A stretch of 64,000 bases of DNA from Desulfuromonadales bacterium (GCA_029210745.1 JARGFI010000001.1:62001-126000), one strand, 5' to 3'; shown: positions 1-9,857, numbered from the stretch's first letter. Notes: generated by a model not told the origin, from the sequence alone. A program made the numbers and translations.

Positions 1-1
1 A

Positions 2-2386
2 CGGCTGGAAGAGCAGCGCCGGACCCAGCTGGGGCGTGAACGTGAGTTGCGGCGTAATATTGCCGAAAACGGCGGTGATCGGATTGAGAGCATCGGCGAG
101 GAGATTCGCCAGCTGCAGGATGAACTCGGCCGGCGCAGACAAAAAGCCGCCCACTATGCTGAGCTGGTGCGACTCATTGGCGCTCACCCCGCGACCACCC
201 AGGTGGATTTCCTGCGCCAGCGTGCTGAATGCGCGACCTTACGCGCAGCCACCGCTGCTGCGGAAGATCGGGTGCAGAACGAGCTGAATGAGGCGGGGGT
301 CTTTTTTGCCCAGGCGCGGCGTGAGCACCAACAGCTGACCGCCGAGATCAGGGGGCTGAAAGCCCGCCGCAGCAATATTGACGAAAAACAGATCGCCATG
401 CGGCGCAGTCTCTGTCAGGCGCTGAATCTGGCGGAAGATGAGATGCCGTTCGCCGGTGAATTGCTTCAGGTCCGCGAAGACGAACGCGACTGGGAAGGCG
501 CTATTGAACGCCTGTTGCACAACTTCGGGCTCTCGCTGCTGGTGCCGGATCAGGCCTACGCCAGGGTCGCTGAATGGGTCGATAGCACCCATTTGAAAGG
601 GCGACTGGTCTATTTCCGGGTTCGACCGCAGGGGCGAAAGGAGCGTGCAACCGGACGTCCTGATTCGCTGGCGCGCAAACTGGCGATCAAGGCGGATTCT
701 GCCTATTTTGACTGGCTGGAACAGGAAGTCGGCCAGCGTTTCGACCTGGCCTGTTGTAGCAGTCAGGAAGAATTCCGGCGGGAAAAGAAAGCCATCACCC
801 TGGCGGGGCAGATCAAGGCGCCCGGTGAGCGCCACGAAAAAGACGACCGCCATCGCCTCGACGATCGCAGCCGCTATGTTCTCGGCTGGAGCAATGCCGC
901 CAAGATCCAGGCTCTGGAAGAGAAAGCGCAAGGACAGGAGACGCAGCTGGCTGAATTTGCCGGTCGCATCGGCCAGCTGCAGCAGGAACAGAAAAACCTC
1001 AAAGAGCGCCAGGACACCCTTGCAAAGCTGGAGGTCTTTGCGGATTACCGCGATCTCGACTGGCAACCATTGGTGGTGACCATCGGCCGGCTGGAAGCGG
1101 AAAAGCACAATCTTGAGGCCGCTTCCGATCTGTTGCAAACCCTGGCCGGGCAACTCGGCGCGCTGGAATCCGAACTGCGCGAAACCGAACAGCAACTTGA
1201 CGAACGCAAGGACAAGCGCTCGAAAACCGAACAGAAAATCAGCGCCGCGCAGGAGTTGCAGCAGCAGGCTGGCGCGCTGCTGGCGGACGTCGGCGCGGAA
1301 GCGGTCCAGCGCTTTGCCCTGCTGGAAGCGCTGCGCGAGGAGGCGCTCGGCGGCCATGTGCTGACGGTTGAGTCCTGCGACAACCGCGAGCGGGATATGC
1401 GTGACTGGCTGCAGACGAAAATCGACGCCGAGGACCGCAAGCTCAGCCGCCTGAGTGAAAAGATCATTAAGGCCATGGCCGAATATCGGGAAACCTGGAA
1501 GCTGGAAACCCGCGATGTCGATGCCAGTCTTGCGGCCGCTGACGAATATCGCGGCATGCTCGATCAGCTGCGGGCCGACGATCTGCCGCGTTTTGAGGCG
1601 CGTTTCAAGGAGCTGCTCAACGTCAATGCCATTAACGAAATTGCCAACTTCAACTCCCAGCTGCATCGCGAACGCGAAACGATTAAAGAACGGATCGCGC
1701 ATATCAACGAATCGCTCACCCAGATCGACTACAATCCCGGGCGTTACATCAGCCTCGAAACCCAAGCGACCCTCGATGCCGATATCCGTGACTTTCAAGC
1801 CGATCTCCGCGCCTGTACCGACAGCACCACCACCGGCTCGGGCGACGCGCAATATTCTGAGGTTAAATTCCTGCAGGTGCGGCGGATCATTGAGCGTTTT
1901 CGTGGTCGCGAGGAATCCGCCGATCTGGATCGGCGCTGGACGGCCAAGGTCACCGATGTGCGCAACTGGTTCATGTTTGCCGCCAGCGAACGCTGGCGCG
2001 AAGATAACAGCGAACATGAACATTATGCCGATTCCGGCGGCAAATCTGGCGGCCAAAAAGAGAAGCTCGCTTACACCGTCCTCGCCGCCAGTCTGGCGTA
2101 TCAATTTGGTCTGGAATGGGGCGCGGTACGCTCGCGCTCTTTCCGTTTTGTGGTGATCGACGAGGCGTTCGGGCGTGGTTCCGATGAATCGGCCCAATAT
2201 GGTCTGGAGCTGTTCGCCCAGCTCAATCTGCAACTGCTGATCGTCACGCCGTTGCAGAAGATCCACATCATTGAGCCCTTTGTCGCCGGTGTCGGCTTTG
2301 TGCACAATGAAGACGGCCGCAACTCGGTGTTGCGCAATCTCACCATCGAGGAATATCGGGCCGAGAAGCAAAGGATGCAGGGATGA
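2..2386 (+). CDS. jetC: Wadjet JetC, SMC/MukB-like ATPase (5' partial)
   Basis: The reading frame is open to the left edge, so the N-terminal part with the Walker A site is missing; about 794 residues are visible. Most of it is Glu/Arg/Gln-rich heptad-like sequence typical of long SMC coiled coils. Near the C-terminus come the ABC signature KSGGQKEK (nt 2041-2064), then the Walker B and catalytic glutamate in FVVIDEA and a D-loop-like GRGSDESA. In Wadjet systems JetC is the motor that, with JetA and JetB, extrudes DNA loops and detects small circular plasmids. It overlaps jetD by 4 bp. The jetD neighbour makes the assignment firm; jetA and jetB should lie to the left. Confidence 0.93.
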   Translation, partial: RLEEQRRTQLGRERELRRNIAENGGDRIESIGEEIRQLQDELGRRRQKAAHYAELVRLIGAHPATTQVDFLRQRAECATLRAATAAAEDRVQNELNEAGVFFAQARREHQQLTAEIRGLKARRSNIDEKQIAMRRSLCQALNLAEDEMPFAGELLQVREDERDWEGAIERLLHNFGLSLLVPDQAYARVAEWVDSTHLKGRLVYFRVRPQGRKERATGRPDSLARKLAIKADSAYFDWLEQEVGQRFDLACCSSQEEFRREKKAITLAGQIKAPGERHEKDDRHRLDDRSRYVLGWSNAAKIQALEEKAQGQETQLAEFAGRIGQLQQEQKNLKERQDTLAKLEVFADYRDLDWQPLVVTIGRLEAEKHNLEAASDLLQTLAGQLGALESELRETEQQLDERKDKRSKTEQKISAAQELQQQAGALLADVGAEAVQRFALLEALREEALGGHVLTVESCDNRERDMRDWLQTKIDAEDRKLSRLSEKIIKAMAEYRETWKLETRDVDASLAAADEYRGMLDQLRADDLPRFEARFKELLNVNAINEIANFNSQLHRERETIKERIAHINESLTQIDYNPGRYISLETQATLDADIRDFQADLRACTDSTTTGSGDAQYSEVKFLQVRRIIERFRGREESADLDRRWTAKVTDVRNWFMFAASERWREDNSEHEHYADSGGKSGGQKEKLAYTVLAASLAYQFGLEWGAVRSRSFRFVVIDEAFGRGSDESAQYGLELFAQLNLQLLIVTPLQKIHIIEPFVAGVGFVHNEDGRNSVLRNLTIEEYRAEKQRMQG

Positions 2387-3561
2387 GCTGGACGACCCCG
2401 GCCGATCTCAAAACTCAGGTGCAAAAGCTCTGGGATCGCGGTTTGCTGCTCGCCTGCGTGGCGGGCGGAGAATCGCTCTTCCCGCGACGTCTGACCCTCA
2501 AAGGCCCTGATTCCCGGGAGCTGGGCGAACGCTTCCCCGAGGTGCGGGACTGGATCGCCCAGTTGTCCGCTGCTGCCGGTCCCTATCGCATCGAATGGCG
2601 CAGCGTCAACCACCGCGTTCTTGGAACCAATGACCTCCCGGCGGCCATCTGGATCGACCGGCTTGCTGACGCTCTCGGCCTCATCGGCAAGCGTCGGGTG
2701 GTGGAGCAGTTTGCGTCGCTGGTTGAGCTGACCAGGGACAAACAGCCTGAATTGCTCCCCTGGCTGGCCAAGCGGCCGCTGCGTGCCGTGGAATTGGCCG
2801 AAGACTGGCCACGCCTGTTGGAGATTGTCGCCTGGTGCCTCACGCATCCTCGCCCGGCGATCTATCTGCGTCAGATTGACCTGCCGGGTGTCCATACCAA
2901 GTTGATTGAAGGGCATCGTGGCGTGCTGGCGGAACTGCTCGATCTTGTGCTGCCGGAGGACTCTATTGATGGAATTCACACGGGCATCGGCGGGTTCTGT
3001 CGGCGCTATGGTTTTCTTGATAAACCGTCACGGGTGCGTTTTCGCATGTTGGACTCGAATGCCCGGCTGCTGCCGATGGCAGTCGATCAGGATATCACCC
3101 TGACACAGGCAGCCTTCGCGGCTCTCGATCCGCCGGTAGCCAAGATCTTCATCACTGAAAACGAGATCAACTTCCTTGCGTTTCCGGAGGTTCCTGATGC
3201 CCTGGTGATTTTCGGGGCGGGGTACGGCTTTGACAATCTCGCGGCCGTACACTGGCTGCACGAAAAAGAAATCTACTATTGGGGAGACATCGATACTCAC
3301 GGCTTTGCCATTCTCAATCAATTACGCGGAACCTTTCATTATGCCGTTTCTTTTCTGATGGACCGGCAGACACTCCTTGCACACAGGACCCTCTGGGGAG
3401 TTGAAACGCAACCTGAAACAGCGACTCTTACGCGGTTGAACGCTGAAGAATCGATCCTTTATGATCAACTGCGCCAGAGCCATTGGGGAGAACGAGTTCG
3501 GCTTGAGCAAGAGAGGATAAGTTTCGATTTATTGCTTGACGTTCTGCACACGTTGACGTGA
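2383..3561 (+). CDS. jetD: Wadjet JetD, Toprim-type nuclease subunit (DUF3322-DUF2220)
   Basis: This 392-residue protein has the usual JetD layout: an N-terminal DUF3322-like half, then a DUF2220/Toprim half. The Toprim signature is visible as a glutamate in ITENEINF (about residue 258) followed by the acidic pair in YYWGDIDTHG (about residues 299-308), which would bind the metal. JetD is the topoisomerase-VI-like nuclease that cleaves plasmid DNA after recognition by the JetABC motor. The ATG lies inside the end of jetC, implying translational coupling. Full length and no missing catalytic residue, so the module looks functional. Confidence 0.93.
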   Translation: MSWTTPADLKTQVQKLWDRGLLLACVAGGESLFPRRLTLKGPDSRELGERFPEVRDWIAQLSAAAGPYRIEWRSVNHRVLGTNDLPAAIWIDRLADALGLIGKRRVVEQFASLVELTRDKQPELLPWLAKRPLRAVELAEDWPRLLEIVAWCLTHPRPAIYLRQIDLPGVHTKLIEGHRGVLAELLDLVLPEDSIDGIHTGIGGFCRRYGFLDKPSRVRFRMLDSNARLLPMAVDQDITLTQAAFAALDPPVAKIFITENEINFLAFPEVPDALVIFGAGYGFDNLAAVHWLHEKEIYYWGDIDTHGFAILNQLRGTFHYAVSFLMDRQTLLAHRTLWGVETQPETATLTRLNAEESILYDQLRQSHWGERVRLEQERISFDLLLDVLHTLT

Positions 3562-3599
3562 AACAAAGCGAGATCCTGAAAGGACATCCTACGAATCAA

Positions 3600-3923
3600 A
3601 TGAAACTGTTTGCCGGAAAATGGCGCATTGTCGAGATGGAGGTCTGGGATCAGGATTATGTTGACATGGAGGTACCGGGATTTATCCACATCGGTTCAGA
3701 TGGAACCGGGCAGTTTCAGTTCGGGCTGGTATCCGGGGATATCGATGGCCGGGTGGAGCAATGCGGTAATGCTCCACGTTTCGAGTTCTCCTGGTCAGGG
3801 CAGGATGAAAACGATCCGATCTGCGGTCGGGGTTGGGCGGTCATTGAAAATGGCGAGCTGAACGGACGCATCTATCTGCATTTGGCGGACGAATCGGCCT
3901 TTCGTGCCACAAAATCAGCGTGA
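3600..3923 (+). CDS. conserved small protein of unknown function, Wadjet-linked
   Basis: About 107 residues from ATG 3600. A GTG at 3558 that overlaps the jetD stop (GTGA) would give 121 residues. I prefer the ATG because homologues I recall begin close to a KWRIVEMEVWDQ-like segment. The sequence is acidic and rich in Gly and aromatics (VPGFIHIGSDGTGQFQFG, GRGWAVIENGELNGRIYLH), suggesting a small beta-sheet domain. No signal peptide, membrane segment or catalytic motif is seen. I recall it as a widespread 'hypothetical' of accessory islands; its function is unknown. It directly follows jetD and precedes another unknown gene by 9 bp. Confidence 0.75.
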   Translation: MKLFAGKWRIVEMEVWDQDYVDMEVPGFIHIGSDGTGQFQFGLVSGDIDGRVEQCGNAPRFEFSWSGQDENDPICGRGWAVIENGELNGRIYLHLADESAFRATKSA

Positions 3924-3932
3924 GGCGTTGCC

Positions 3933-5084
3933 GTGAGTGAATACCAGTATCTTGAGTTTCTCGTCGTCGACCGTCCCTTGACAGCTCGGGAGATGGACAA
4001 CCTGCGTGCTATCTCCTCGCGGGCGCAAATCACCCCGGTTAGCTTCATCAACGAATACAGCTGGGGCGGACTGAAGGCCGACCCACGGAATTTCATGCGG
4101 AATTTTTTCGATGTCCATGTGTTTATCGCCAACTGGGGGGATGCTATCTTCATGGTGCGTCTGCCCAAAGAGGCCATCGACCAGAAGACACTCAAGGCCT
4201 TTTGTACCAGCCCGCATCTGGAATTTGAAAAGTTTCCGGAGCACTGGCTGTTGTCCTGGTCCCTCGGTGAAACGGAGGACTACGACCGCTTCGGTTATGT
4301 TGATGAAGGCCCCGGCTTGATGACCCTTCTTGCTCCTGTACGGGAGGAACTGCTGCGGGGTGACCTGCGCAGCCTGTATATCGGCTGGCTGCGTGCCGTG
4401 ACGGCAGAGGAAACCGACCCGGACGATCTGGAGCCCTTAGCGTTACGCGGGTTGAATAATCTGACAGCTGCGCAGCAAGCGCTGGCGGAATTGCTCGAAG
4501 TCGACATCGACCTGCTGGCCGGGGTGGGCAGCGGGAGTCAAACAAATCAAGCAGACGCAGCGGATGACGCGGCACTCGATGCCTGGCTCGACAAACTTCC
4601 GAAGGCCGAAGTCAGGGGTTACCTTCGGCAGATGCTGGACGGGCAGGGTGCCAGCGCCGAACGGGCGTTGAAACGACGGTATGCCGCCTGGCAGGAGCAG
4701 TCTGCGCCGACCAAAGGAGTGCGCCGCTCCGTTGCCGATTTGTGGCAGCTGGCCGAGCAGGCCAAAGCCCTGCGGCTGATCGAAGAGGCCAAGGCCCGTC
4801 GCCAGGCCGAGGCAGAGCGCAAGAGGCAGCGGGATGCCTGGCTTGCCAGGCTGGCGGCCGATTTCCCCCGGGCCTGGAAATCTGCCCATGAAGACGCCAA
4901 CAAGGGCCATGCCCACGCTTATGACGCAGCGTGCCTCCAACTGGTCGATCTGCGCGATGCCTACAGCCAGCATGCCACCTTGGCAGTGTTCCAAAAGGAG
5001 TTTCAGAAGTACATGGCCGAACACTCGCGCCGCCGAGCCCTGGTGCAACGTCTGGTCAAAGCGGGATTATGGCGAGACAAATGA
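3933..5084 (+). CDS. unknown protein with charged helical C-terminus, Wadjet-linked
   Basis: 383 residues from GTG 3933, 9 bp after the previous stop. The N-terminal 130 residues are conserved in type (YQYLEFLVVDRPLT, ISSRAQITPVSFINEYSWGG, ANWGDAIFMVRLP) and look globular. The middle has an acidic stretch. The last third (about residues 265-383) is Arg/Ala/Glu/Lys-rich and probably long helices or a coiled coil. I have seen this N-terminal pattern in unannotated proteins of mobile islands, but no function is known to me. It overlaps the next gene by 4 bp (ATGA), so the two are probably translated together. Confidence 0.8.
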   Translation: MSEYQYLEFLVVDRPLTAREMDNLRAISSRAQITPVSFINEYSWGGLKADPRNFMRNFFDVHVFIANWGDAIFMVRLPKEAIDQKTLKAFCTSPHLEFEKFPEHWLLSWSLGETEDYDRFGYVDEGPGLMTLLAPVREELLRGDLRSLYIGWLRAVTAEETDPDDLEPLALRGLNNLTAAQQALAELLEVDIDLLAGVGSGSQTNQADAADDAALDAWLDKLPKAEVRGYLRQMLDGQGASAERALKRRYAAWQEQSAPTKGVRRSVADLWQLAEQAKALRLIEEAKARRQAEAERKRQRDAWLARLAADFPRAWKSAHEDANKGHAHAYDAACLQLVDLRDAYSQHATLAVFQKEFQKYMAEHSRRRALVQRLVKAGLWRDK

Positions 5085-5494
5085 GCGCCAACAGGAACAG
5101 TGAAGCGGAGAGTTTCCGCGCCTGGACAACGGATTTTGACAGGTGGCCGAGGAGCTGGATGGGCGTTGCGGAAGATCTCGCCCACGGCAGGAAGCTGCTG
5201 CCCTGGTTTGCCGGTTTTCTGCAGTCGCTTTATGCCGAGGGTTTGTCCAAAAAGACCTTCGCCCAGTATCGTGACCACCTCTGGTCGCTTGGCGGCACGA
5301 TCATCCGCCAGGTTTCACTGGACGAGGAGTATCAGGACGATCCGCTGGAGAAGCTGCGTGAATCGGTCGCCGATGACGGCATTCTGCCCGACCATTATGA
5401 CCAGATGACCCAGGCCGAACTGAATTCCTTCGAGCGTATGTGCCGCAGATTTGAAAAATATCTTGGGGAAAACCGCTCCGACAAAACCGCGTAG
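5081..5494 (+). CDS. unknown 137-residue protein, last gene of the Wadjet-linked cluster
   Basis: The start is ATG 5081, overlapping the previous stop as ATGA; an in-frame ATG at 5069 is also possible. The protein is helical and rich in Trp and Arg at its N-terminus (RAWTTDFDRWPRSWM), with a segment GLSKKTFAQYRDHLWSLGG that faintly resembles the N-terminal SAM-like DNA-binding part of tyrosine recombinases, but no catalytic domain follows. That resemblance is only suggestive. The coupling to the 383-residue gene suggests the two products work as a pair. Confidence 0.75.
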   Translation: MSANRNSEAESFRAWTTDFDRWPRSWMGVAEDLAHGRKLLPWFAGFLQSLYAEGLSKKTFAQYRDHLWSLGGTIIRQVSLDEEYQDDPLEKLRESVADDGILPDHYDQMTQAELNSFERMCRRFEKYLGENRSDKTA

Positions 5495-5510
5495 GGAAAA
5501 ACGAATAACC

Positions 5511-5861
5511 ATGACACCTGACCAACGCGAATACTTTCGCCAACTGCTGGAAGCTCAGCGGCAGGAGCTGCTGGCGAGCAGTGACGCCGCCAAAGACTCA
5601 ACCAGGCCAGTGACGCTTGATCAGGCCAGTGTCGGTCGCCTTTCGCGGATGGATGCTATGCAGGGGCAGGCGATGGCTATTGCGTCTCAGAGCCGTCGCG
5701 ACCTTCAGTTACAGCACATCCATGCGGCACTTGCGCGGATGCAATGCGGCAATTATGGCCTGTGTATAGCCTGTAAGGAAGAAATCGCGATCCGCCGCCT
5801 GGAAACCGACCCCGTCGCAACCCTCTGTATTGATTGCGCATCCCGGCAGGAGAGGCGCTAA
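5511..5861 (+). CDS. DksA/TraR-type zinc-finger protein
   Basis: 116 residues from ATG 5511, 16 bp after the Wadjet-linked cluster. The N-terminal half is helical (REYFRQLLEAQRQELLASS) and the C-terminal half carries a C4 zinc finger: CxxC in LCIAC and CxxC in LCIDC, with the typical NYGLC and a conserved RRLETDP between them. DksA-family proteins enter the RNA polymerase secondary channel and modulate initiation, often with ppGpp. At 116 residues it is shorter than E. coli DksA (151) and nearer the short DksA/TraR-like paralogues, so I give no symbol. Confidence 0.85.
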   Translation: MTPDQREYFRQLLEAQRQELLASSDAAKDSTRPVTLDQASVGRLSRMDAMQGQAMAIASQSRRDLQLQHIHAALARMQCGNYGLCIACKEEIAIRRLETDPVATLCIDCASRQERR

Positions 5862-5899
5862 GTGGTGACAATCGCGAGGATGTCGAAAGGGAGTGTCGC

Positions 5900-6763
5900 A
5901 TGATCTCCACGTCGGTGCTCTACGCACTGCTCAGTCTGACGTGTGCCGGGGTCAACGACGTTGTGTTCAAGCGCTATGCGGGCAAAGACCGTTCGCGTGG
6001 GGGCTACGTCTTCGGCATCGGCTTGATCTGGTTGATTCTCCAGCTTGCCTATGCCGCCATCCGGGGGATTGAATTTACCCTGTCCGATATCTCGCTGGTG
6101 TACGGCTTTGCCGCCGGGGTGCTGCTGACCGGTTCCAATATCCTGCTGCTGGAGAGTCTGTCCCATATCGACGCCAGTCTCGGATCGACGGTCTACCGAC
6201 TCAACACGATAGGCGTGGTGGCGCTCTCGGTGCTGTTTCTTCAGGAAAGTCTCGGTTGGGTCAAGGTGCTTGGCGTTGTCGCAGGGATCGGCGCGGTGAT
6301 CCTGCTCTATCGTCCTGGCGGTCATGGCAAAGCGACCGGCCGACGCTTCGCGCTGTTTTTCGCCCTCGCCGTGGCGGCTTCGCTGCTGCGCGCCGTCTAT
6401 GGCGTAGTGTCCAAGGCCGGACTGAACCAGGGCGCGTCACTACAGACGTTGCTGGCGCTGTCGGCACTGTGCTGGGTCATCGGCGGGTTCGTCTACTCCC
6501 TGGTTCGGGAAAATCGCTTTCGCGTCACCGGCAAGAAGGCCGCCTATGCCTCTCTTTCGGGTGTGCTGGTGTTTCTGATCGTCAATTTCCTGCTGCTGGC
6601 CATCGAGAAAGGGCAGGCCAGCGTTGTCATACCGATCGCCAACATGAGTTTTGCAGTCGCCCTGTTGCTGGCCGTCGCGTTAGGGATGGAACGACTGACC
6701 CTGCACAAAATCGCCGCCGTGTCCATGGCGGTTGGTTCCATCCTGTTGCTGTCATTGGTGTAA
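5900..6763 (+). CDS. DMT-superfamily (EamA-like) membrane transporter
   Basis: 287 residues from ATG 5900, preceded by AAGGGAG at good spacing. The sequence is almost entirely hydrophobic, with about ten predicted membrane helices in two similar halves, and conserved features such as a helix ending ESLSHIDASLGSTVYRLNT and the second-repeat IEKGQASVVIPIANMSF. This is the fold of drug/metabolite transporters; the substrate cannot be read from sequence. It lies 38 bp after the DksA-like gene and may be cotranscribed. Confidence 0.85.
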   Translation: MISTSVLYALLSLTCAGVNDVVFKRYAGKDRSRGGYVFGIGLIWLILQLAYAAIRGIEFTLSDISLVYGFAAGVLLTGSNILLLESLSHIDASLGSTVYRLNTIGVVALSVLFLQESLGWVKVLGVVAGIGAVILLYRPGGHGKATGRRFALFFALAVAASLLRAVYGVVSKAGLNQGASLQTLLALSALCWVIGGFVYSLVRENRFRVTGKKAAYASLSGVLVFLIVNFLLLAIEKGQASVVIPIANMSFAVALLLAVALGMERLTLHKIAAVSMAVGSILLLSLV

Positions 6764-6930
6764 GTCAGGGTGAAAGGGGCGCAGCATGACAAGGAGAGTC
6801 AGTGGTGGCGTGCCAGATGCTCGATAAACAGGCGGCGTCAGCAATTTTTCCTCGAATCGTTGCTGCAATTAAGGGCGTTTTGTGTAACAATTTGTCACGT
6901 ATCCGCAACGCACCCTGAACCTCCCTTGAT

Positions 6931-8037
6931 GTGAAGATTGACTTGATCATGACCGATGATACCCCCCTCAAAAATCTGGTTCGCAATACTTTGGCCATCA
7001 CCCTGATCGGCGGGCTGCTGGTTGCTTGCCTCTGGATTATGCGCCCTTTTTTACCCGCTTTGATCTGGGCCACGATGCTTGCTATTGCAACCTGGCCGGT
7101 GCTGCTGTTGATTGAGAAGAAGGTGTGCAGTCGCCGCTCGACGGTGTTGATTTTAATGATTTTGCTGGTACTGACGTTTGTTATCCCCTTTACCCTCGCC
7201 GTTGGCACCATTGTTGAGAACGCGCCGAATATCAACGCGCTGGGCAAACAGCTTGCGACTATGAAGATTCCTTCTCCCCCTGCCTGGGTTGAACGGTTGC
7301 CCCTGATTGGGGCGTTTGCGACCGATTATTGGCACCAGGCGGCAAGCTTGAAGCCGGGCGAGCTTACCAACAGACTGGCCCCTCACGTGAGCAATATTGC
7401 CAAGTGGATGGTCGCCCAGGCGGGCAGTCTTGGTATGATGCTGGTGCATTTTATTCTGACTTTGATCCTGACCGCTCTGCTCTATATCAATGGTGAGGTC
7501 GCCGCCAGTATGGTTCGGCGTCTGGCATACCGCATCGCTGAAGATCGTGGTGAAAATGCGGTTTTGCTGGCGGCGAAATCGGTGCGCGCGGTTGCCCAGG
7601 GCGTGGTCATCACGGCGCTCGCTCAAGCGATTATGGCCGGTCTCGGCCTGGCTGTGGTGGGGATCCCTTACGCTTCGTTGCTGACCGCGCTGATTTTCAT
7701 GCTGACTATCGCCCAGATTGGCGCCGGGCCGGTACTGATTCCGGTCGTCATCTGGCTGTTCTGGAAAGAGAGTATCGGCTGGGGTTCAGCGATGCTGGTC
7801 TGGTCGATTATTGTCATGAGCATGGACGGCTTCATGCGGCCCATCCTCATTCGTCGCAACGCCAACTTGCCGCTGTTGCTGATCTTTGCCGGTGTTATCG
7901 GGGGACTCATCGCCTTCGGCGTCATCGGTCTTTTTATCGGCCCGGTGTTGCTGGCGGTCGCCTATACCCTGATGAGAGCCTGGGTCGACGATGAAATCAT
8001 CGGTGATTCGATTAAACCTGCCGCCTTTGAGGAATGA
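6931..8037 (+). CDS. AI-2E family permease (YdiK/PerM type)
   Basis: 368 residues from GTG 6931; ATG 6949 is an alternative start and neither has a strong ribosome site. The protein has the AI-2E transporter layout: N-terminal helices (LIGGLLVACLWIMRPFLPALIWATMLAIATWP split over two segments), a soluble central part, then a C-terminal helix bundle with the family-typical GIPYASLLTALIF and NLPLLLIFAGVIGGL-like segments. Members have been linked to autoinducer-2 or sodium/proton exchange; the substrate here is unknown. It lies 30 bp before cmoA. Confidence 0.85.
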   Translation: MKIDLIMTDDTPLKNLVRNTLAITLIGGLLVACLWIMRPFLPALIWATMLAIATWPVLLLIEKKVCSRRSTVLILMILLVLTFVIPFTLAVGTIVENAPNINALGKQLATMKIPSPPAWVERLPLIGAFATDYWHQAASLKPGELTNRLAPHVSNIAKWMVAQAGSLGMMLVHFILTLILTALLYINGEVAASMVRRLAYRIAEDRGENAVLLAAKSVRAVAQGVVITALAQAIMAGLGLAVVGIPYASLLTALIFMLTIAQIGAGPVLIPVVIWLFWKESIGWGSAMLVWSIIVMSMDGFMRPILIRRNANLPLLLIFAGVIGGLIAFGVIGLFIGPVLLAVAYTLMRAWVDDEIIGDSIKPAAFEE

Positions 8038-8067
8038 CATGGCTATAGGAAAAAGGACGAACCGATT

Positions 8068-8802
8068 GTGACTAAAAAGCCGGACGTTATTTATGCTGCG
8101 CCGCTCAATAAGATTATCGATTTTACGTTTGATGAACGAGTCGCCGAGGTTTTTCCGGACATGATTCAACGTTCGGTTCCCGGTTACGCAATGATGATTT
8201 CCACTATCGGCATCATGGCGGCCAGATATGCTCAGCCCGGCAGTCACTGCTACGATCTTGGCTGCTCGCTGGGAGCGGTCAGTCTGGCGATGCGTCAACA
8301 GATTTCTCAGCCGGACTGCGACATTGTTGCTGTCGATAATTCTCTGGCGATGGTCGAGCGGGGGCGGGAGTTGCTGTCCCGTGACCAGGGGGCGACCGTG
8401 CCGGTCACCATGATCTGTGCTGATCTGCGCGATATTGTCATTGAAAATGCTTCTGTCGTGGTACTGAATTTTACCTTGCAGTTCATTCCCCCGGTCGAGC
8501 GACAACGGTTGCTGGAACGCATCTGTCAGGGGGTAAACCCCGGCGGAATTCTGATCTTGTCGGAGAAGATCGCCTTTACCGAGCCGGTCAAACAGCAGTT
8601 TCATGACCAGCTTCATCTCGATTTCAAACGCGCCAACGGCTACAGCGATCTCGAAATCAGTCAGAAACGCACAGCGCTGGAGAAGGTGATGATCCCGGAG
8701 ACATTGGCTTGTCATCAGCAACGCCTACAGACGGCAGGCTTCACTTTCAGTACAGTCTGGTTCCAATGCTGCAACTTCGCCTCGCTGGTCGCGATCAAAT
8801 GA
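8068..8802 (+). CDS. cmoA: carboxy-S-adenosyl-L-methionine synthase CmoA
   Basis: 244 residues from GTG 8068, with AAAAGGA upstream. CmoA makes carboxy-SAM from SAM and prephenate, the donor for the 5-oxyacetyl modification of tRNA wobble uridine 34. The N-terminal [22 protein letters not shown] and the SAM loop [15 protein letters not shown] (about residues 60-75) are characteristic and the length matches the family. Its stop overlaps the cmoB start (ATGA), the usual cmoA-cmoB pair. Confidence 0.95.
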   Translation: MTKKPDVIYAAPLNKIIDFTFDERVAEVFPDMIQRSVPGYAMMISTIGIMAARYAQPGSHCYDLGCSLGAVSLAMRQQISQPDCDIVAVDNSLAMVERGRELLSRDQGATVPVTMICADLRDIVIENASVVVLNFTLQFIPPVERQRLLERICQGVNPGGILILSEKIAFTEPVKQQFHDQLHLDFKRANGYSDLEISQKRTALEKVMIPETLACHQQRLQTAGFTFSTVWFQCCNFASLVAIK

Positions 8803-9770
8803 ACCCTTATGCAGCACTCTTTCCGCAGCTCGATGCGCTGGGGTTGCACACTTGGTCGCAGCAGTTGCAACAGACCCTCCCGGTCATCCTCGCGCTCGAT
8901 GGTCACGGCAAGATGGCCGTCTGGCACGAGGCGATGCAACAATTGCCGTCGCTTACGCCGTCTCAGATCGAGATTCGGGAGCGGGTCGTCATCGGTCGGG
9001 CGGAAGATCTCGAAAGTGTCAGTCCGCAGGCGTTGACGGCGCAGCTGATGGCTTTTCACCCCTGGCGCAAGGGCCCCTATACGCTGTTTGGTGTGCAGAT
9101 CGATACCGAATGGCGTTCTGACTGGAAATGGGAGCGGGTGGTGCCGCACATTCAGTCGCTGGCAGGACGCACCGTGCTCGATATCGGTTGCGGCAACGGT
9201 TATCACGGCTGGCGAATGCGCGGGGAGGGGGCCGAGCTGGTTCTCGGCATCGATCCGACGCTGGTGTCGGTGTTGCAGTTTCAGGTGATGCAACGCTACC
9301 TGAACGACCCTCAGCATCATGTGCTGCCGATCGGTATTGAAGATCTGCCGACTGAAATGGCCTGCTTTGACAGCGTCTTTTCGATGGGGGTGCTCTATCA
9401 TCGTCGTTCCCTCCTTGATCACCTGCTGGAGCTGAAGGGGTGTTTACGCCCCGGCGGTGAGCTGATCCTGGAGACGTTGATTGTTGAAACGGAGCAGACG
9501 ACCTTTTTTATGCCGGAAGGGCGCTACGCCAGGATGCGCAATGTCTGGTTTCTGCCGTCGATCGCGGCACTGACCTTATGGTTGCAACGTTGCGGCTTTA
9601 CCGATATTGTCTGTGTCGATACCAACCGCACCAGCACCGCAGAGCAGCGCCCGACGGCGTGGATGACTTTCGAGTCGCTCGCGGACTTCCTCGATCCGCA
9701 CGATTCATCAAAGACGATCGAGGGGTACCCGGCGCCGGTGAGGGCAATTTTTACGGCGACCCGGCCCTGA
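8799..9770 (+). CDS. cmoB: tRNA U34 carboxymethyltransferase CmoB
   Basis: 323 residues from ATG 8799, which overlaps the cmoA stop. CmoB transfers the carboxymethyl group of carboxy-SAM to 5-hydroxyuridine 34. The family hallmarks are a helical N-terminal domain, [29 protein letters not shown] linker (in part), and a class I methyltransferase loop [15 protein letters not shown]. Further on, [16 protein letters not shown] and [13 protein letters not shown] are typical. Full length and no lesion seen. Confidence 0.96.
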   Translation: MNPYAALFPQLDALGLHTWSQQLQQTLPVILALDGHGKMAVWHEAMQQLPSLTPSQIEIRERVVIGRAEDLESVSPQALTAQLMAFHPWRKGPYTLFGVQIDTEWRSDWKWERVVPHIQSLAGRTVLDIGCGNGYHGWRMRGEGAELVLGIDPTLVSVLQFQVMQRYLNDPQHHVLPIGIEDLPTEMACFDSVFSMGVLYHRRSLLDHLLELKGCLRPGGELILETLIVETEQTTFFMPEGRYARMRNVWFLPSIAALTLWLQRCGFTDIVCVDTNRTSTAEQRPTAWMTFESLADFLDPHDSSKTIEGYPAPVRAIFTATRP

Positions 9771-9857
9771 GTTCAGCAATCACAGCGCCATCTCTCACCG
9801 TGTTACAGCGGGAGTTTGACGTTTACCTTTAACCCTGTCCAAGGCATAATCGTTTCC

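Noticed and set aside
239..2371. A 710-codon open frame on the minus strand
   Set aside because: It is the antisense shadow of jetC. The composition of jetC (GC-rich, Glu/Arg codons) keeps this frame open; it has no recognisable motif.
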